Virus record (IMG/VR): IMGVR_UViG_3300018049_000035
Location: 1 to 45,497 of that record
From: a virus
Strand: one strand, 5' to 3'
Length of the DNA stretch: 45,497 nt
This document shows positions 10,401 to 21,100 of this stretch, piece after piece. Every line of letters starts with the position of its first letter. Position 1 is the stretch's first letter. Below the pieces are notes generated by a model. That model saw nothing but the letters and a program-made list of their open reading frames with translations. It made no database searches and was not told the DNA's origin. The position numbers and the translations under genes were made by a program.

Positions 10401-12021
10401 ATCAATACAGTATATTCCAGCATACCAAGTTGCAAACACAGTAGCAGCATATGCACACTTAGCTGATATAGCGCAGAAATGTATTGAAGGCATTGGAGTG
10501 GCACCTACTACAGGAAACCCTGAATCACAAATCCTAAGCGGAAATTACGGCACTAGTGTTCAAAGTTCTACATCTACAAGTTTGATAAACATAGTCAAAG
10601 ATGCAATTAACAACCAAACACTTGTAGGAACTCCGGGAGAAGTTGAGCCAGATGTAAGTTGGTTACCTGAAGTTACTAGAACAGCAGCGTCAGTAATGCT
10701 TTCAGAAAAGGCAAATATTCAAAACTCAGTAATAACTTACATTACTGATAATTTAATTAATTTCACTTACAACATAGATAAATGTAAGAGAGATACTGGA
10801 TATTTAATTGATGCAGCAATTTATGATACAATGTATCAAGGTAACAAGCAAACGAGACGTGCAGCAGATGCATATTATGCAGGTGCTATCCTTGGTGCAG
10901 CAAAAGTAGGTAATGCAGATCAAACACTTGTAACCGCTTATAGTTACTATAAACTAGGAGATTTGTTAAAACAGGTTGTTTTAAACGATCCTGTCACTAC
11001 AAGCTACGGTAATGTATTAACACAAGATGTTACTATACCAGACGGCTCACAAGCAGCAGCAGACAACTTTGAATTACTTATTGATAGAATAGCAATATCT
11101 CTAATAGAAGGTTATACTACTGGTTGGCAAGAACAGAATCACAACTACGAATTAGGCAGTGCAGTATATAATACCGAAAGAAACAAAATACTCGGCAATA
11201 TACAAACAGTTGAAGACAATGCTATTGCTGATCTAAACCAAGTATACGGTGGAACAGCAAATGTTAGATTGTTCCCTGGAATTATCACAGTTAACACTAC
11301 ACAACAAGGTAACCTATACAATGTGTCAACAATTTCAACATCAGGACATGCATTTGAATATGTAGGTGCTGGCGTTACTTATAACGCACTTCCGTTCTTT
11401 GGCGGTAGTGCTATAGCAGAACAAGAAATTATTGAACGCAATCAAGGTAAAGTATTTGCAGGCGGCACAGTTGACCAAATTGGTAACTTTAGAGTTGGTA
11501 ACTTCTTTGGTGTAAACGCTCTTACAGGTGCTATTACACTTAACGCTAATGAAATTGATTTACAAGGTTTAACCAGTGTAGGACCGTTTATTAGAGAAGG
11601 TATTCCAGTTGGTGTAGAACTTAAAGAAGTTAGTGACAATGCTAACCTAATTTCAAGTCTAGGAACGCAAGACTTCAATACTGCGCCAACTCAAAGAGCT
11701 GTAAGTGTATATGTCGAAAACAGATACTTAAACAAACTCAACGGCGGCACAGTTAACAATGATGTAACTTTTGACACAAATATCACTGTTGACGGCGAAC
11801 TTATATTAACAAACAACGATCTTGCTGTTATATATGGCGGAACAGGACGTAGTAATTTTGTTCCAGATGGTGTTGTATATGGTGACGGCACAGCAGCATT
11901 GAAAGTAACAGAAGCAGCAGGTAGTGCTGATGCAAGTATAAGTTATCAATTACTTACAGTTACAGGTGATGGAGATTCAAATCCAATCTGGACTGACACA
12001 TTAGATGGCGGCGAGTTCTAA
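4426..12021 (+). CDS. Giant fibre/virion protein with beta-helix and Cys helical repeats, 2531 aa
   Basis: The N-terminus (about 55-310) has a right-handed beta-helix pattern with YYVTKDGSDLNDG and GDYYEENPITLRDFV. A Gly-rich block (about 330-420) carries NNPGAGYTGVPVVTF. From about 455 to 2200 there are twelve copies, two degenerate, of an alpha-helical unit of about 100-170 residues, centred on K-C-x-R-D-x-x-x-I-I-D-A. The end (about 2300-2531) has an EYVGAGVTYNALPFFGG module also present in the next gene, but no S74 chaperone. No strong Shine-Dalgarno; it follows the previous stop by three bases, so coupled translation is likely. The ATG at 4435 is an alternative start. Probable trimeric long fibre or virion surface protein; host binding is inferred. 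Confidence 0.85.
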   Translation: MKFMKRQSLHERKIADKSLILTADGNVEINLGEGKTVDINADLRVTGQASGPQATNVYYVTKDGSDLNDGKSQDAAGAFASIKKATEIAPEGSTIIVAPGDYYEENPITLRDFVTISGQGELRNTRVFPKNNTDDLFFMGNGCYLFQMTFRGLRYPGWCARIRPGALVTTSPYVQNCTNMNGPWLNDGTEFIPFETVQIEGIEPGARPLTVEDQPSLPVEKQINPTGGGGGLLVDGDEYDPASLVFSFVADAFTQISQGGIGFHVTNFGYTQIVSCFSVFCSVGFLTTKGGYLSISNSVSDFGTEGVVADGFYPIPYTNAVPLTDYFSSVGSVTINNPGAGYTGVPVVTFDPPTGAGGVTATGTAQVDLTTGQLAAISIATSGSGYESVPGITITGGGASITAEATANLQTNSTISLGSLRDKPQTGSIIQFEGDSTYYYITATEITKAPFVYDETVCRRDIRRIVDAVTGDIVFGTDYQSYSAGQSYLRSTSTKVLLDQLEPTVYGIESARDEMKALTTNLAMKEEIDARFNIITNIIEAGDSSSTPGIGSELNESLNDLTSIDDGIIAAKNNILANRDFIIEELSAYINDQFTELSYDQTQFNTDMDNLLYSTALYVVFGSDQGVIRQAQEIEYRDRFQDLYLTSLEYLRDRCLALTEVAADSTSQDRVNEAFNQFINILDDGDSSGITIEFPNHAGAIQNRIDTKDQLLANKEFIKAEFTAFIDDDNSAFTYGGQDAATYQTYMGYIVDALIFDMLYTGTAATTQEAIYFFNNINYSSFIQAEITTLTDAFARIRFILQRIIRDLPVTPTTGNLETQDFASGAATQVEATVIDGVLQIIENVVIAGNLTSLPAKTYPSFETELTALQDSAGVILSQRTVFITDVIAQNLANYPTLTYNIEKCKRDVGYIIDAIYRDAQLGTNHNSITAGLAYSRANTAYLDSEQKPATIIALREAKRLLVLAANRDSNFQTSVGNLFDDILNIIEFDQLPSEGTVYPEPGPASTDLINATEQLIANRTFLQEEVIAYINDNNFVYDQAKCERDTGLIIDAAYFDAALGTNYNAVTSGLAYQRANSAYVISGQQTETVGAINYAKGQASAAVSSDATAQTRVEAAFDEIVDIIQNGVVSTDTSADALVFANPTTATAAQIAAKDQLQANRDFLAAEAVSYVENNYQNFVYDQAKCERDVGLIMDAVALDIALGTNYNSVTAGLSYQRASSADLQDNQKIQTLAAIRELKEQLRLLGLSDAAEPKMEAAIDEVIDILDNGVLSTDTAADALVFPTPGVLPTTDAVAAKDQLIANKEYIKDEIIAWIAVNFPSLTYDATKCERDVGYIVDAICHDILYGGNSATITAARSYFVDGVSQLGDPAEEAATADAYNRLGDILGDIVIEAPVTTSVGNSLTQDTAGTPASSTEADDVEGLVKIIEDVIRAGDLTGLPATVLPSITWADDDLEQAYSVIKGNKETVQTEIIIFIANNFQTFAYDEAKCRRDVGILVEAAAYDAAFGTNYNAVTSGLAYQRANSAYVISDQNLQTIESIKYLRDQMSTATGISSQFSARIITALNEVIDIIENGVVSTDTSADTLVYPVPSILPTSASDDANAQLVANRIFLSKEVVAYVNTTYPLLTYDQTKCERDTKYIVDALAYDVQYGGNLATKAAAEAYFVGTASQLGAGQQAATIDAYTQLKTWLSDVVQNNLIASPQQVVVTQDTSGAGATAVEAGTVQNLIQIIIDVISAGNTDSMPADIAPSIAWTSDSDQGSFTHITDRTTDYQNAVITFINNTFTRNFTFNSTKCERDTKYIVDALTYDILYGGNSATRAAADSYYVGTSNQVTGQQQETSDALGWVNTLLGSVLLDTAYSDPEQTVETQVTGSGAASATEVNRVGDLLDIIQDVIINGTDNLPTETNPDITWAAAGIQSAVATLSASKETIISDTISFIGTTYNGFNYNQDVCKRDTGYLIDAVAHDLLYTGNIATLIAARAYFLGSIQYIPAYQVANTVAAYAHLADIAQKCIEGIGVAPTTGNPESQILSGNYGTSVQSSTSTSLINIVKDAINNQTLVGTPGEVEPDVSWLPEVTRTAASVMLSEKANIQNSVITYITDNLINFTYNIDKCKRDTGYLIDAAIYDTMYQGNKQTRRAADAYYAGAILGAAKVGNADQTLVTAYSYYKLGDLLKQVVLNDPVTTSYGNVLTQDVTIPDGSQAAADNFELLIDRIAISLIEGYTTGWQEQNHNYELGSAVYNTERNKILGNIQTVEDNAIADLNQVYGGTANVRLFPGIITVNTTQQGNLYNVSTISTSGHAFEYVGAGVTYNALPFFGGSAIAEQEIIERNQGKVFAGGTVDQIGNFRVGNFFGVNALTGAITLNANEIDLQGLTSVGPFIREGIPVGVELKEVSDNANLISSLGTQDFNTAPTQRAVSVYVENRYLNKLNGGTVNNDVTFDTNITVDGELILTNNDLAVIYGGTGRSNFVPDGVVYGDGTAALKVTEAAGSADASISYQLLTVTGDGDSNPIWTDTLDGGEF
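7601..7670 (+). repeat. Near-identical 70-nt direct repeat, copy 1
   Basis: Matches 8951-9020 at 68 of 70 bases by my alignment, and the last 50 bases (7621-7670) are identical. Surrounding repeat units are far more diverged at DNA level. Confidence 0.85.
8951..9020 (+). repeat. Near-identical 70-nt direct repeat, copy 2
   Basis: Partner of 7601-7670, 1350 bases downstream in the same fibre gene and in the same reading frame. Identity falls off on both sides. Confidence 0.85.
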
Positions 12022-12032
12022 GCCGCCATTTT
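12005..12032 (+). terminator. Terminator overlapping the stop codon of the 2531-aa gene
   Basis: ATGGCGGC (12005-12012) pairs with GCCGCCAT (12022-12029) around a 9-base loop that holds the TAA stop (12019-12021). Only four T follow, so termination may be partial. Terminating ribosomes would cover the left arm. Confidence 0.6.
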
Positions 12033-12040
12033 ACTCCTAT

Positions 12041-12048
12041 GATAAATA
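12041..12048 (+). promoter_or_regulatory. Late promoter box GATAAATA of the second giant fibre gene
   Basis: An exact GATAAATA in the 104-base gap between the two giant fibre genes, just after the terminator hairpin. The predicted leader is about 72 nt. Confidence 0.7.
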
Positions 12049-12053
12049 ACATT

Positions 12054-12125
12054 ACAGCGATTTCTATCGTGTAGTTTTGGGCGTCTATATAGACCTGACC
12101 CGTACCTAAATAGGAGGCATGCCGA
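12054..12125 (+). promoter_or_regulatory. Structured leader of the 3920-aa fibre gene
   Basis: The leader holds a hairpin with a bulged G (ACAGCGAT at 12054-12061 with ATCGTGT at 12066-12072, loop TTCT). A perfect 12-bp palindrome GTCTATATAGAC follows (12083-12094), flanked by GGG and CCC. The ribosome site AGGAGG (12112-12117) gives good spacing to the ATG at 12126. Confidence 0.5.
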
Positions 12126-15100
12126 ATGGCAACAACAATTAGACATAAGCGATCTGCAGTCGCGAATAAAAAACCTATAGTTTCTCAATTAGAATCCGGT
12201 GAATTAGCAATCAACACAGCCGACGGTAAAGTATTCTTGTTACGTGATGATAACACAGTACAGGACATTACTAGACGCATTTTTGATAAAGATACTGAAA
12301 TTGCAATCACAGACCAAGGTGATAGCGCAAGTGCAGAAATTAGTATCAAAGTAAACGAATTTGAAACTGCTCAGTTTACACAAGCAGGAATGAACATGTT
12401 CAATGACTTTGATCTTGAAAATGCTAAAACCCTAACATTCAAAGAACTTACAGCGTCAGGTGATGACGGTGTAGGAATCAAAGCACCGGATACATTAGAC
12501 TCAGGATACACAATGACACTGCCTCCGTCACGTGGTACTGTAGGTCAGCTCTTGAAAACAGATGGCTTTGGTAACTTATCTTTTACCGATGCTGACGTAT
12601 TTGGTGGTAATGTTATCTACGTTTCTGCTGAACAAGGCGATGACGCTAATGATGGACAGAGCGCTCCAGTTAAAACTGTTAAGAGAGCCTGTCAAATTGC
12701 TTCTGGACTAGTTTACAATGCTGACGGCACAATCAACTTCCGTCGTGTAAACATCAAAGTTGCTGTTGGTGACTACACAGAAGACAACCCTATTATTGTT
12801 CCGGATAACACAGTTATTAAAGGTGACGGTTTGCGTGGTTGTATTATCCGTCCTGCAAATGCTAACTTAGATATCCTACGTGTTAGAAACGCTTGTTACT
12901 TTGGTGAATTTACATTCCGTGACGGTGTTGATGATAACTATGTTCCAACTATTACTGCTGACTATGCTGTGGCGTTTGATGATCCTTTTGATTCTGTAAT
13001 TACAGATAGAGATCAATATACAAACTTACCTGCCACAAGACCAACTATTGTTACTTCACCATATATCCAGAACGCCTCAATTATTTCGTTCTTAGGTATG
13101 AACGGTGCTAAGATTGATGGTTCAAAAGTTGAATCACCCAACGTTCCGACATACGGTATTGAGGCTGAGAATCCGGTTATTGGTGCTATACCTGAACAAG
13201 GTAAGTCAATGGTTGCTAACGCCTTTACTATTCTATCATTTGGCGGAACAGCGTGGCGACTAACCAACGATGCTTATGCACAGATCGTGTCTTGCTTTGA
13301 AATCTTCCTACTCAACGGTGTATACTGTCAGTCAGGTGGATATTGTTCGATTACCAACTCTGCTACTAACTTTGGTTTGTACTCACTTAGAGCAAGTGGT
13401 TATTCACCAAAAGCATTCTCTTTTGACAGAAGCCATATAACAGCAACAGGTCAGTCCGAAGGTAAGCAAACTGTTAGTATTGTAGGTATCAATCGTGACG
13501 CACCGGTTGAAGAATTTGTTTTACGTTTCCGCGAACCAGATTACAAAACTGCACATGATTTATTACAATTAAACAAAGATATTATTGCAGCAGATGTTGT
13601 AACTTGGATTGATGCACAAATTGCAGCAGCAACACCTAGCATTTGGTCTGGGTTTACATACAACGAAGCAAAATGTCGTAGAGACACTGCATTGCTTGTT
13701 GATGCTGTAAGATATGACATTTTATTCAATTCTAACTACAGAAGTATCAGTGCAGCATTAAGATACTTTTCAGGGCAATTTGATGCATATGCCGACCAAA
13801 AAGACCAACATATTGCGTCATTGGCACAAGCAAAAACATACACAGCAAATGCACTTACTGATGCAACTGCTATTTCTCGTTCTAATGCATTATGGGACGA
13901 AATTATTGAAATTTTAACAAACAGTAGTTCACTTTCTGTTCCAGGTGAAGATGTTGTAGATTTATATTCTTATCCAACTCCAACTGGTGGTACAAACAAT
14001 GCAAGTGATTCTGGGTTTGCAAATGCAGTCTCTCAAATTTTAAACAACAAAGACTTTGTTAGAAAAGAAGTTACAGCATGGATTTCAGATCAGTCATATC
14101 AAAACATTGCACCGTTTAGCAAAGACTTTAGTTACAGTTTTGCCAAGTGTCAACGTGATACTGGTATTATTCTTGATAGTGTAGGGTTTGACATTGCATT
14201 AGGCACAAACTATAACAGTGTTACAGCAGGTCTAGCATATACTAGAGCAAATAGTGCTTATGTTATTTCAGACCAAAAAACAGAAACAATTGGCGCTATT
14301 AACTATACTAAATCACAAGTTTTAGCATTACCTAACGTTGATGATAGTGTAACTGCAGAAACTAGAACAACTACAGGTTTTGACGAAATTGTTGACATTT
14401 TAAGCAATGGATCAGGTGTAGCAGATACACTTTCGTTCCCTGCTCCAGCAGTACTTCCAACTACCGATGCTGATGATGCAGCAACAAGACTACAAAGCAA
14501 CAGAGCATTTATTCAAGCAGAAGTTCTAGCATATTTGAATTTCTATTATTCAAATATTGACTTTAACACAGGTAAGTGTGAGAGAGATATTGGCTATATT
14601 GTTGATGCATTAACATACGATATCATGTATGGTGGTAACAGTGCAACAAGACAAGCAGCACAAGCATACTATGTTGGAGAAATTTCTCAATTAGGAGCAA
14701 ACCAAGCAACTGCAACAGCAGCAGCATACGCACACTTATCAGATATTGTCGGAGATATTGTACAAGGTAACACAATTACAGTAACAACTGGCAATACAGA
14801 AACTCAAGATACAAGTGGTAACAATGCAGGTACAACTGAAGCAACACAACTTGATACACTAGTAGGTTACATTGAAACAATTATCACAGATGGTAATTTA
14901 GATAACCTAGTAGCATTGGTTAATCCAGACTTAGCAACACTAGGTGTAAGCACTGAACTACAAGATGCTAGAAGCGATATTGTTACTGCAAGAAGCACAA
15001 TTATTGCAAATACCATCGATTTTATCAATACTACATACCCACAAACAACTGCATATGATTTAGCCAAATGCGAAAACGACATTGGTTTAATTATTGATGC

Positions 15101-18100
15101 ACTTGTTTATGATTTAACGTATGGTGGTAACTTACAAAGTAAAATTGCAGCACAAGCATATTTTGTAGACGGAGTTCCAGTATACGGTTCTGGTAAAAAA
15201 GACCAAACTTTAGCATCATGGGGACACCTAAAAGAAGTTCTTGCAGATATTGCACAAGACATTGCAATCACTGTTGCTCCTGGCAACTTAGAAACTCAAG
15301 ACACAAGTGCAGCAGCAGGTAGTTTAGCAGCAGCAGACTTTATTGGTGATCGCATCGACGAAATCGTTGCATTTATTACAAGCGACGGTACTGAAGAAGT
15401 TGTAAGAGTTGAGCCAGATTTAAGTTGGGTTACGGGTACTGAAATCGAAGCATTTGGTTTGTTACAACCTGAAAACGCAATTAACATTGCTCAAAATACA
15501 ACACAATGGATTAACGAACAAATCCAAGCAAACATTTGGTATGGATTCACATACGATAGTGCAAAATGCGAAAGAGATACACAGTTAATTGTTGAAGCAG
15601 TTGCAAAAGATACATGGGATACTGGTAACAGATACTCACGTAGTGCGGGTCTAGCATACTATAGACAAAACTTAAGAGATTCATCTGAAATTAGTATCAG
15701 CGGACAAGAACTACAAACTATTGCAGCAATTGAATATGCAAAAACTGATGCATTAACTTATATTTCAGGTTTGTCAACAGCAGTACAAAACTTTGCTGGA
15801 ACAAGATTTGATGTTGTTAAAACAATTTTAAACGATCCAAATGATACTCCAGACTATACTGAAGTTTCATCTGCAGGTGACATTACAAACAATTATAAAA
15901 CCAATGCTACCGAAGTAACTTTTGATGCAGCAGTTGATGTTAATCCAACAACTAACATTTTTACAATCGTTGGACATGGATTTGCAAATGGTACAAAAAT
16001 TATTTACGACAATGATAGCGGTACTGTTGTTGGTGGTCTTGACCCTGAACAAACTTATTATGTTAAAATCATCAACGATGACGAATTTACACTAACATAT
16101 GACGATTCATTAGAATTTGATGTTAATGTATTTGGCGTAGGTGTTGGTACACAGAAATTCTTATCAGGTGTTATTGAATTTTATGTTGAAGAAATTTTAA
16201 GTTCACATACAACTTATCAGACACTTATCCTAGCAACAGGAACTGAAAATCATGAATTTGTACCAGGTAGACAAATTACAGGTACAACAGGAGCATTAAA
16301 CAACAGTGCTATTGTTCATAGTTGGGAACCAAGAGATAGAAGACTTGTTGTAAGTATCGAACAAGTTACAATTGGATCAAGTACACTACGTGTACAATTT
16401 GATGAAACTAGTACAATTACCGAAGACCATTCTGCTTCACCTAATACAAATGTTGGTGTTAACGAGGCAGCAACCAAGTTAGGACTAGGTACAGCAACAT
16501 TCTCAATTACTGCAACAGACGGTAGTTCAAGTTTAACAAACTTGACAGCACTGCCTGAAAAAGCATGTTGGTTCCACAGACCGTCAATTGTTAACTCATC
16601 TGCACACACTTGGGAATATGCAGGTTCAGGTACAGACTATAACGCTCTACCACAGAACGGTGGTAACACAAGAAGCGAATACGAACAGTATGAAGAACTA
16701 CCGGGGCGTGTGTACTCATCAGGTACAAACGAACTTGGTGACTTTAAAGTTGGTGACTTTATTACAGCGTTCAACAGAACTGGTAACATTACATTCCGTA
16801 ACAAAGTTCAGGTGGATGAACTTGATGCACTACGTCTAAGTCTTTCTGATGTTGCTATTGAAGAAATTTCAACCAGTGTCAACTTAGGTGATGATGAAAT
16901 TGGTGGCCCGAGCAATTCAAGACTTCCAACACAATTAGCAGTACGTCAGTTTATTAGTAACAGACTCGGCGGCTTTGTTGACAAAACTGTGTCAACTGCG
17001 GCTGTTCCAGGCGCTATTGTTCAGTTGAACGTTAACGGTCAGTTGAACGCAGACTTAATTCCAGCAACACGTCAGTTCACTAACACAAACACAAGTGGTT
17101 ATCAATCACGTCTTGTGCAAGTTGATGATATTCCTGCTATTGACTTAAAAGCAGGTGATATTGCCACTGAAAACTATGAACAAATTGAACTTACACTAAG
17201 CGGTAATATTACAGCAGTTGATGGTGATCTTATTACACAGCCTGGTGTTTCAGGCGCAATTGGTTATGCAAAAGGTGATTTTCTTAATAGTAACACAATC
17301 ATTGTTGTTACACAAGGAGCAGCATGGGACGAAACAGATGACAGCACCGGCGATCCATGGGAAGTAAGTTCAGGTACATTGTATGTTAACGGTTCAGATT
17401 CTGGATTAACTATTTCAAGTAAAGGTGCTAACACAGAAATTGTTGACAACTGGTTCTTGAAAAGTTCAAACAGCAGCCAGTTCTTGGTACTAGATCCTGA
17501 TGACACATATGTATTCACAAGTGCAACAGTTACAGCAGTATCTCGTTCAAGTGATATTGCAACAATTACCACAAGCGGTGCACACAACTTACTTGTTGAC
17601 AATAACGTTAGAGTTAAAGTAAATGATGATGAAACATACAATCAAAACGGTGTTGTTTTAAGCACTCCTAACGCAGTAACATTTACTATTGCAAACGTGG
17701 GTGATGACGAAACAACTAAAGCAGTAACAGATGCAACAGCAAACACTATTGTTACTAGTGCTGATGGTAATGCTCAAGGTGCAGTCACAGAAACACGTTA
17801 CGGTATTGCAGTAAACTTAGACAATGCTAACTTAACAGGAGGCAGTAGTTACACTCCTATACTAGGTACTAAAGTTTATAAAGCAGTTTCATTAACAGCA
17901 AACACTGGTACAGGTACTGGTGCAAGAGCAAACATTACTGTTACAGCAGGTCAGATTACCGATGTTGATATTGACAGAGGTGGTATTGGCTACGAAGTAG
18001 GCGATTTGTTAAGTTGTAATGCAAATGATGTTGGCGGCTCAGGTAGCGGTTTTGAAATTGAAGTAAGTGCAGTTGAAAAACGTGCTTATGTTGACATTTT

Positions 18101-21100
18101 AGGCGGTGAGTTGTTCGTTGCTAGTACATCGAGCGTTGACTTTGTTGAAGATAACGTAGCAGTGCAAAATGCTATCGATATTGGTTTAGACAACCAAATT
18201 AGTCATAACTTCTTAGCAGGTACTACAGGATCTGGCGGTGCAGTTGATTATACAGCATACAGAATCAGTATCACTGGACACGGATATAGCAACGGTGATC
18301 CTGTAACATACAACACATTAGGTAATGTTGCTATTGGCGGATTGTTAAATGGCAGTGTTTATTATGTAAAAGTTATTGATACAGATACAATTGAACTATA
18401 CGAAGGTTTTGCATTGCTTAACCAAGTTGAGTTTACAAGTACTCCTGCAAACAACAACCATAACATTACACGTTTCACAGTTAACATTACAGACAACAGT
18501 ATTGTTGTACCAAGTCATGGTTTGACAACAGGTGATGCTGTAAGAATTCTAAGTCTTGATGACGGATCAACTGTTAATGCACTACCAGACATTAATGCAG
18601 AACCAATTGACAGCGGTAGCAGATTCTTTATCGGTAGTGTTACAACCAACTCGTTTACGTTACACGACTTGCGCAGTGATGCACTAAGCAGTATCAATGA
18701 CCTGGTAACCAATGCCAAAGACCTTGAAACAACTGGTGTTGGTAGTGCAAGAGTTATTGCTAACAACGTACAAGTTAACACAGTAATTAATACTTCAAGT
18801 AGATTGTTAGCAAACTGGAATACACTTGCTGTTACAAACATTGACGCAGAAAACATTATTTCTGGTACAATTTCGCCATCACGTCTTGCAAGTGCAGGTA
18901 TTGCAAACAGTGATAGTTTCTTGAGAGGTGACAGTAGTTATCAAACAGTTGTACAAAGTATCAAGAAAGCAACAACTACTGATAACCCAATTACACTAAC
19001 TGGTAACAGCGTAAACGGAGAGTTTTATGGTGATCCAGTTAATATTGGTATTGCTAACGCAGACTTTAACATCGGCGGTACTTTCTCAACACTAGGTACA
19101 GCAAGATTCCTACAAACACAGTTTGATGTTAACGCTGATGGAAGCGGTGAAGTATTCATCAAAGACGGTGTTGTTGATGCAGGTACAGTAGATGGTCTTG
19201 ACAGTGCATACTTCCTAAACCCTGCCAACTTAACAAGTCTTGTTCCAGTTGATAGAGGTGGTACTGCTATTAGTACATATGCAGTTGGTGACATACTTTA
19301 TGCACAATCAACTGGTAGTTTGAACACTCTAAACATTGGTAGAGCAAACAACTTCTTAAAATCAAATGGTACTACACCAGAATGGGGTACAGCACTTGAT
19401 CTTGCAGAAGGCTTGGATGTTGGTTCTGCTAAATTGAGTTCAACAAGTACAGGTGCAGGACAACTTTACAATGAAAATGTAACAAGTTTAGAAATTGGCG
19501 GCGATGCTACTAACATTAAAATCGGTAGTGCTAGTACTACTAGAAGTCTACTTACATTTGTTTCTGGTTATGAATCATCAGCAAGTCAAAACGTTGCTGT
19601 AAACTTAGCAGAAATTGAAGAAGATACAAACGGTGCTGTTGCCAACGGTGAAAATGAAATTCCAATGGCAGATACGTCAGCAGTTCAAGTTGGTATGCTT
19701 GTTACAGGTAGTGCAAGTATTCCTTCAAATACAACTGTTACTGGTGTTACTGATTTGTATGTTTACATCAGTGCTGATACCACAGGTACTATTATCTCAG
19801 GTACAACACTAACATTTACATACACTCCTTATACATTAGGTGTTAAAGAAGGTGACACAATTAACATTGCTGGTAGTACAAAAACCAACTTAGATGGTAG
19901 TTGGCCAGTTGTTGGTGCAACATTTAATGCTACATCGTTTACAGTTCAAACTGACGGTAACGTAACTGTTTTACCTACAGACGTAGTTGCAGGTTCTATC
20001 AGCATTGACAACAACATGGTAATTAGAAATACCAAAGTTGTTTTAGGTGATGCAGAACACAGTGCAACACCAACTAACTCAACACTCAAAGGCGTTGACG
20101 GTGTTGGTACTAACGTAGCCGGTTCTGAATTGTCTATCGAAGCAGGTGTTGGTACTGGTAGTGCCGTAGGTGGCGACATTGTGTTCAAGACTGGTGAAGT
20201 TGGAACTACAGGTGATATCAAACAAACAAGTACTGAACGTATGCGTATTGATACCAGCGGAAAAGTTAATATCAGTGGCGAAGTTGTGTTCTCAGGAGAC
20301 ATTGGTACTGATCAAACAACTGTAAATGTTGTAAATGATACAGCAACTACTGTCAACTTTGCAGGTGCAGCAACAGCAATTAACGTTGGTGCAGCAACAG
20401 GCAAAACAACATTTGCACATGATGTTGACATCAACGGCGGTGACCTAGACAGTAACCAATCATCGTTCTACTTGTTATCATCACCAAGTTCGGTTGTGAT
20501 AGGTGCAGGCGCAACTATTGTTAACATTGGAACAGGCGGCGATGGCGGCGGTACAACTACAATTGGACACGATCTTGTTGTTACAGGTGATCTTACAGTT
20601 AATGGTGATACAACAACAATTAACAGTACAACATTAACAGTTGATGACTTGAGAATTGTAGTTGCAAGTGGTGCATTAAATGCAGCAGCAGCAAACGGCG
20701 CAGGTATTGAAGTAGATGGCGCAAATGCAACATTAACTTACGATGCAGCAAACACAAGTTGGGATAGCAGCGAAGACTTCAATCTAGCAAGTGGTAAAGC
20801 ATACTATGTTAACGATGCAAATGTTCTAAGTTCAACTACACTAGGATCAGGTGTTGTAAATTCAAGTTTACAACAAGTAGGTACAATTGGTACAGGTACA
20901 TGGCAAGGTACAGTTATATCTCCAACATACGGTGGTACTGGTGTAAACAATGGTAGCAAAACTATCACACTAGGTGGTAACTTTACACATACAGGTGCGC
21001 ACACGTTGTCATTAACAACAACAGGTAACACCAGTTTAACATTACCAACAAGCGGTACTGTTGCTGTAAGCACATCAGGACTTGGACAGTTTGCTTCTAC

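Larger units (their letters stand above)
5785..10900 (+). repeat. Twelve-unit Cys-Arg-Asp helical repeat array
   Basis: Encoded units carry K-C-[EKR]-R-D at one position followed by [IL][IVM][DE]A, then either GTNYN-x-[VI]T-x-G or YGGN-x-[AS]T, then a Tyr-rich helix. Ten units keep the cysteine; two (near 6220 and 6640) have lost it. The GTNYN and YGGN types alternate irregularly, pointing to repeated duplication and shuffling. Confidence 0.85.

Noticed and set aside
5785-10900. Regularly spaced repeats as a CRISPR array
   Set aside because: The repeats are long coding units in one frame with protein-level, not DNA-level, conservation.
12119-12142. Out-of-frame ATG before the 3920-aa gene (MPNGNNN)
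   Set aside because: It is only one base from the AGGAGG, too close for use; the ATG at 12126 has proper spacing.
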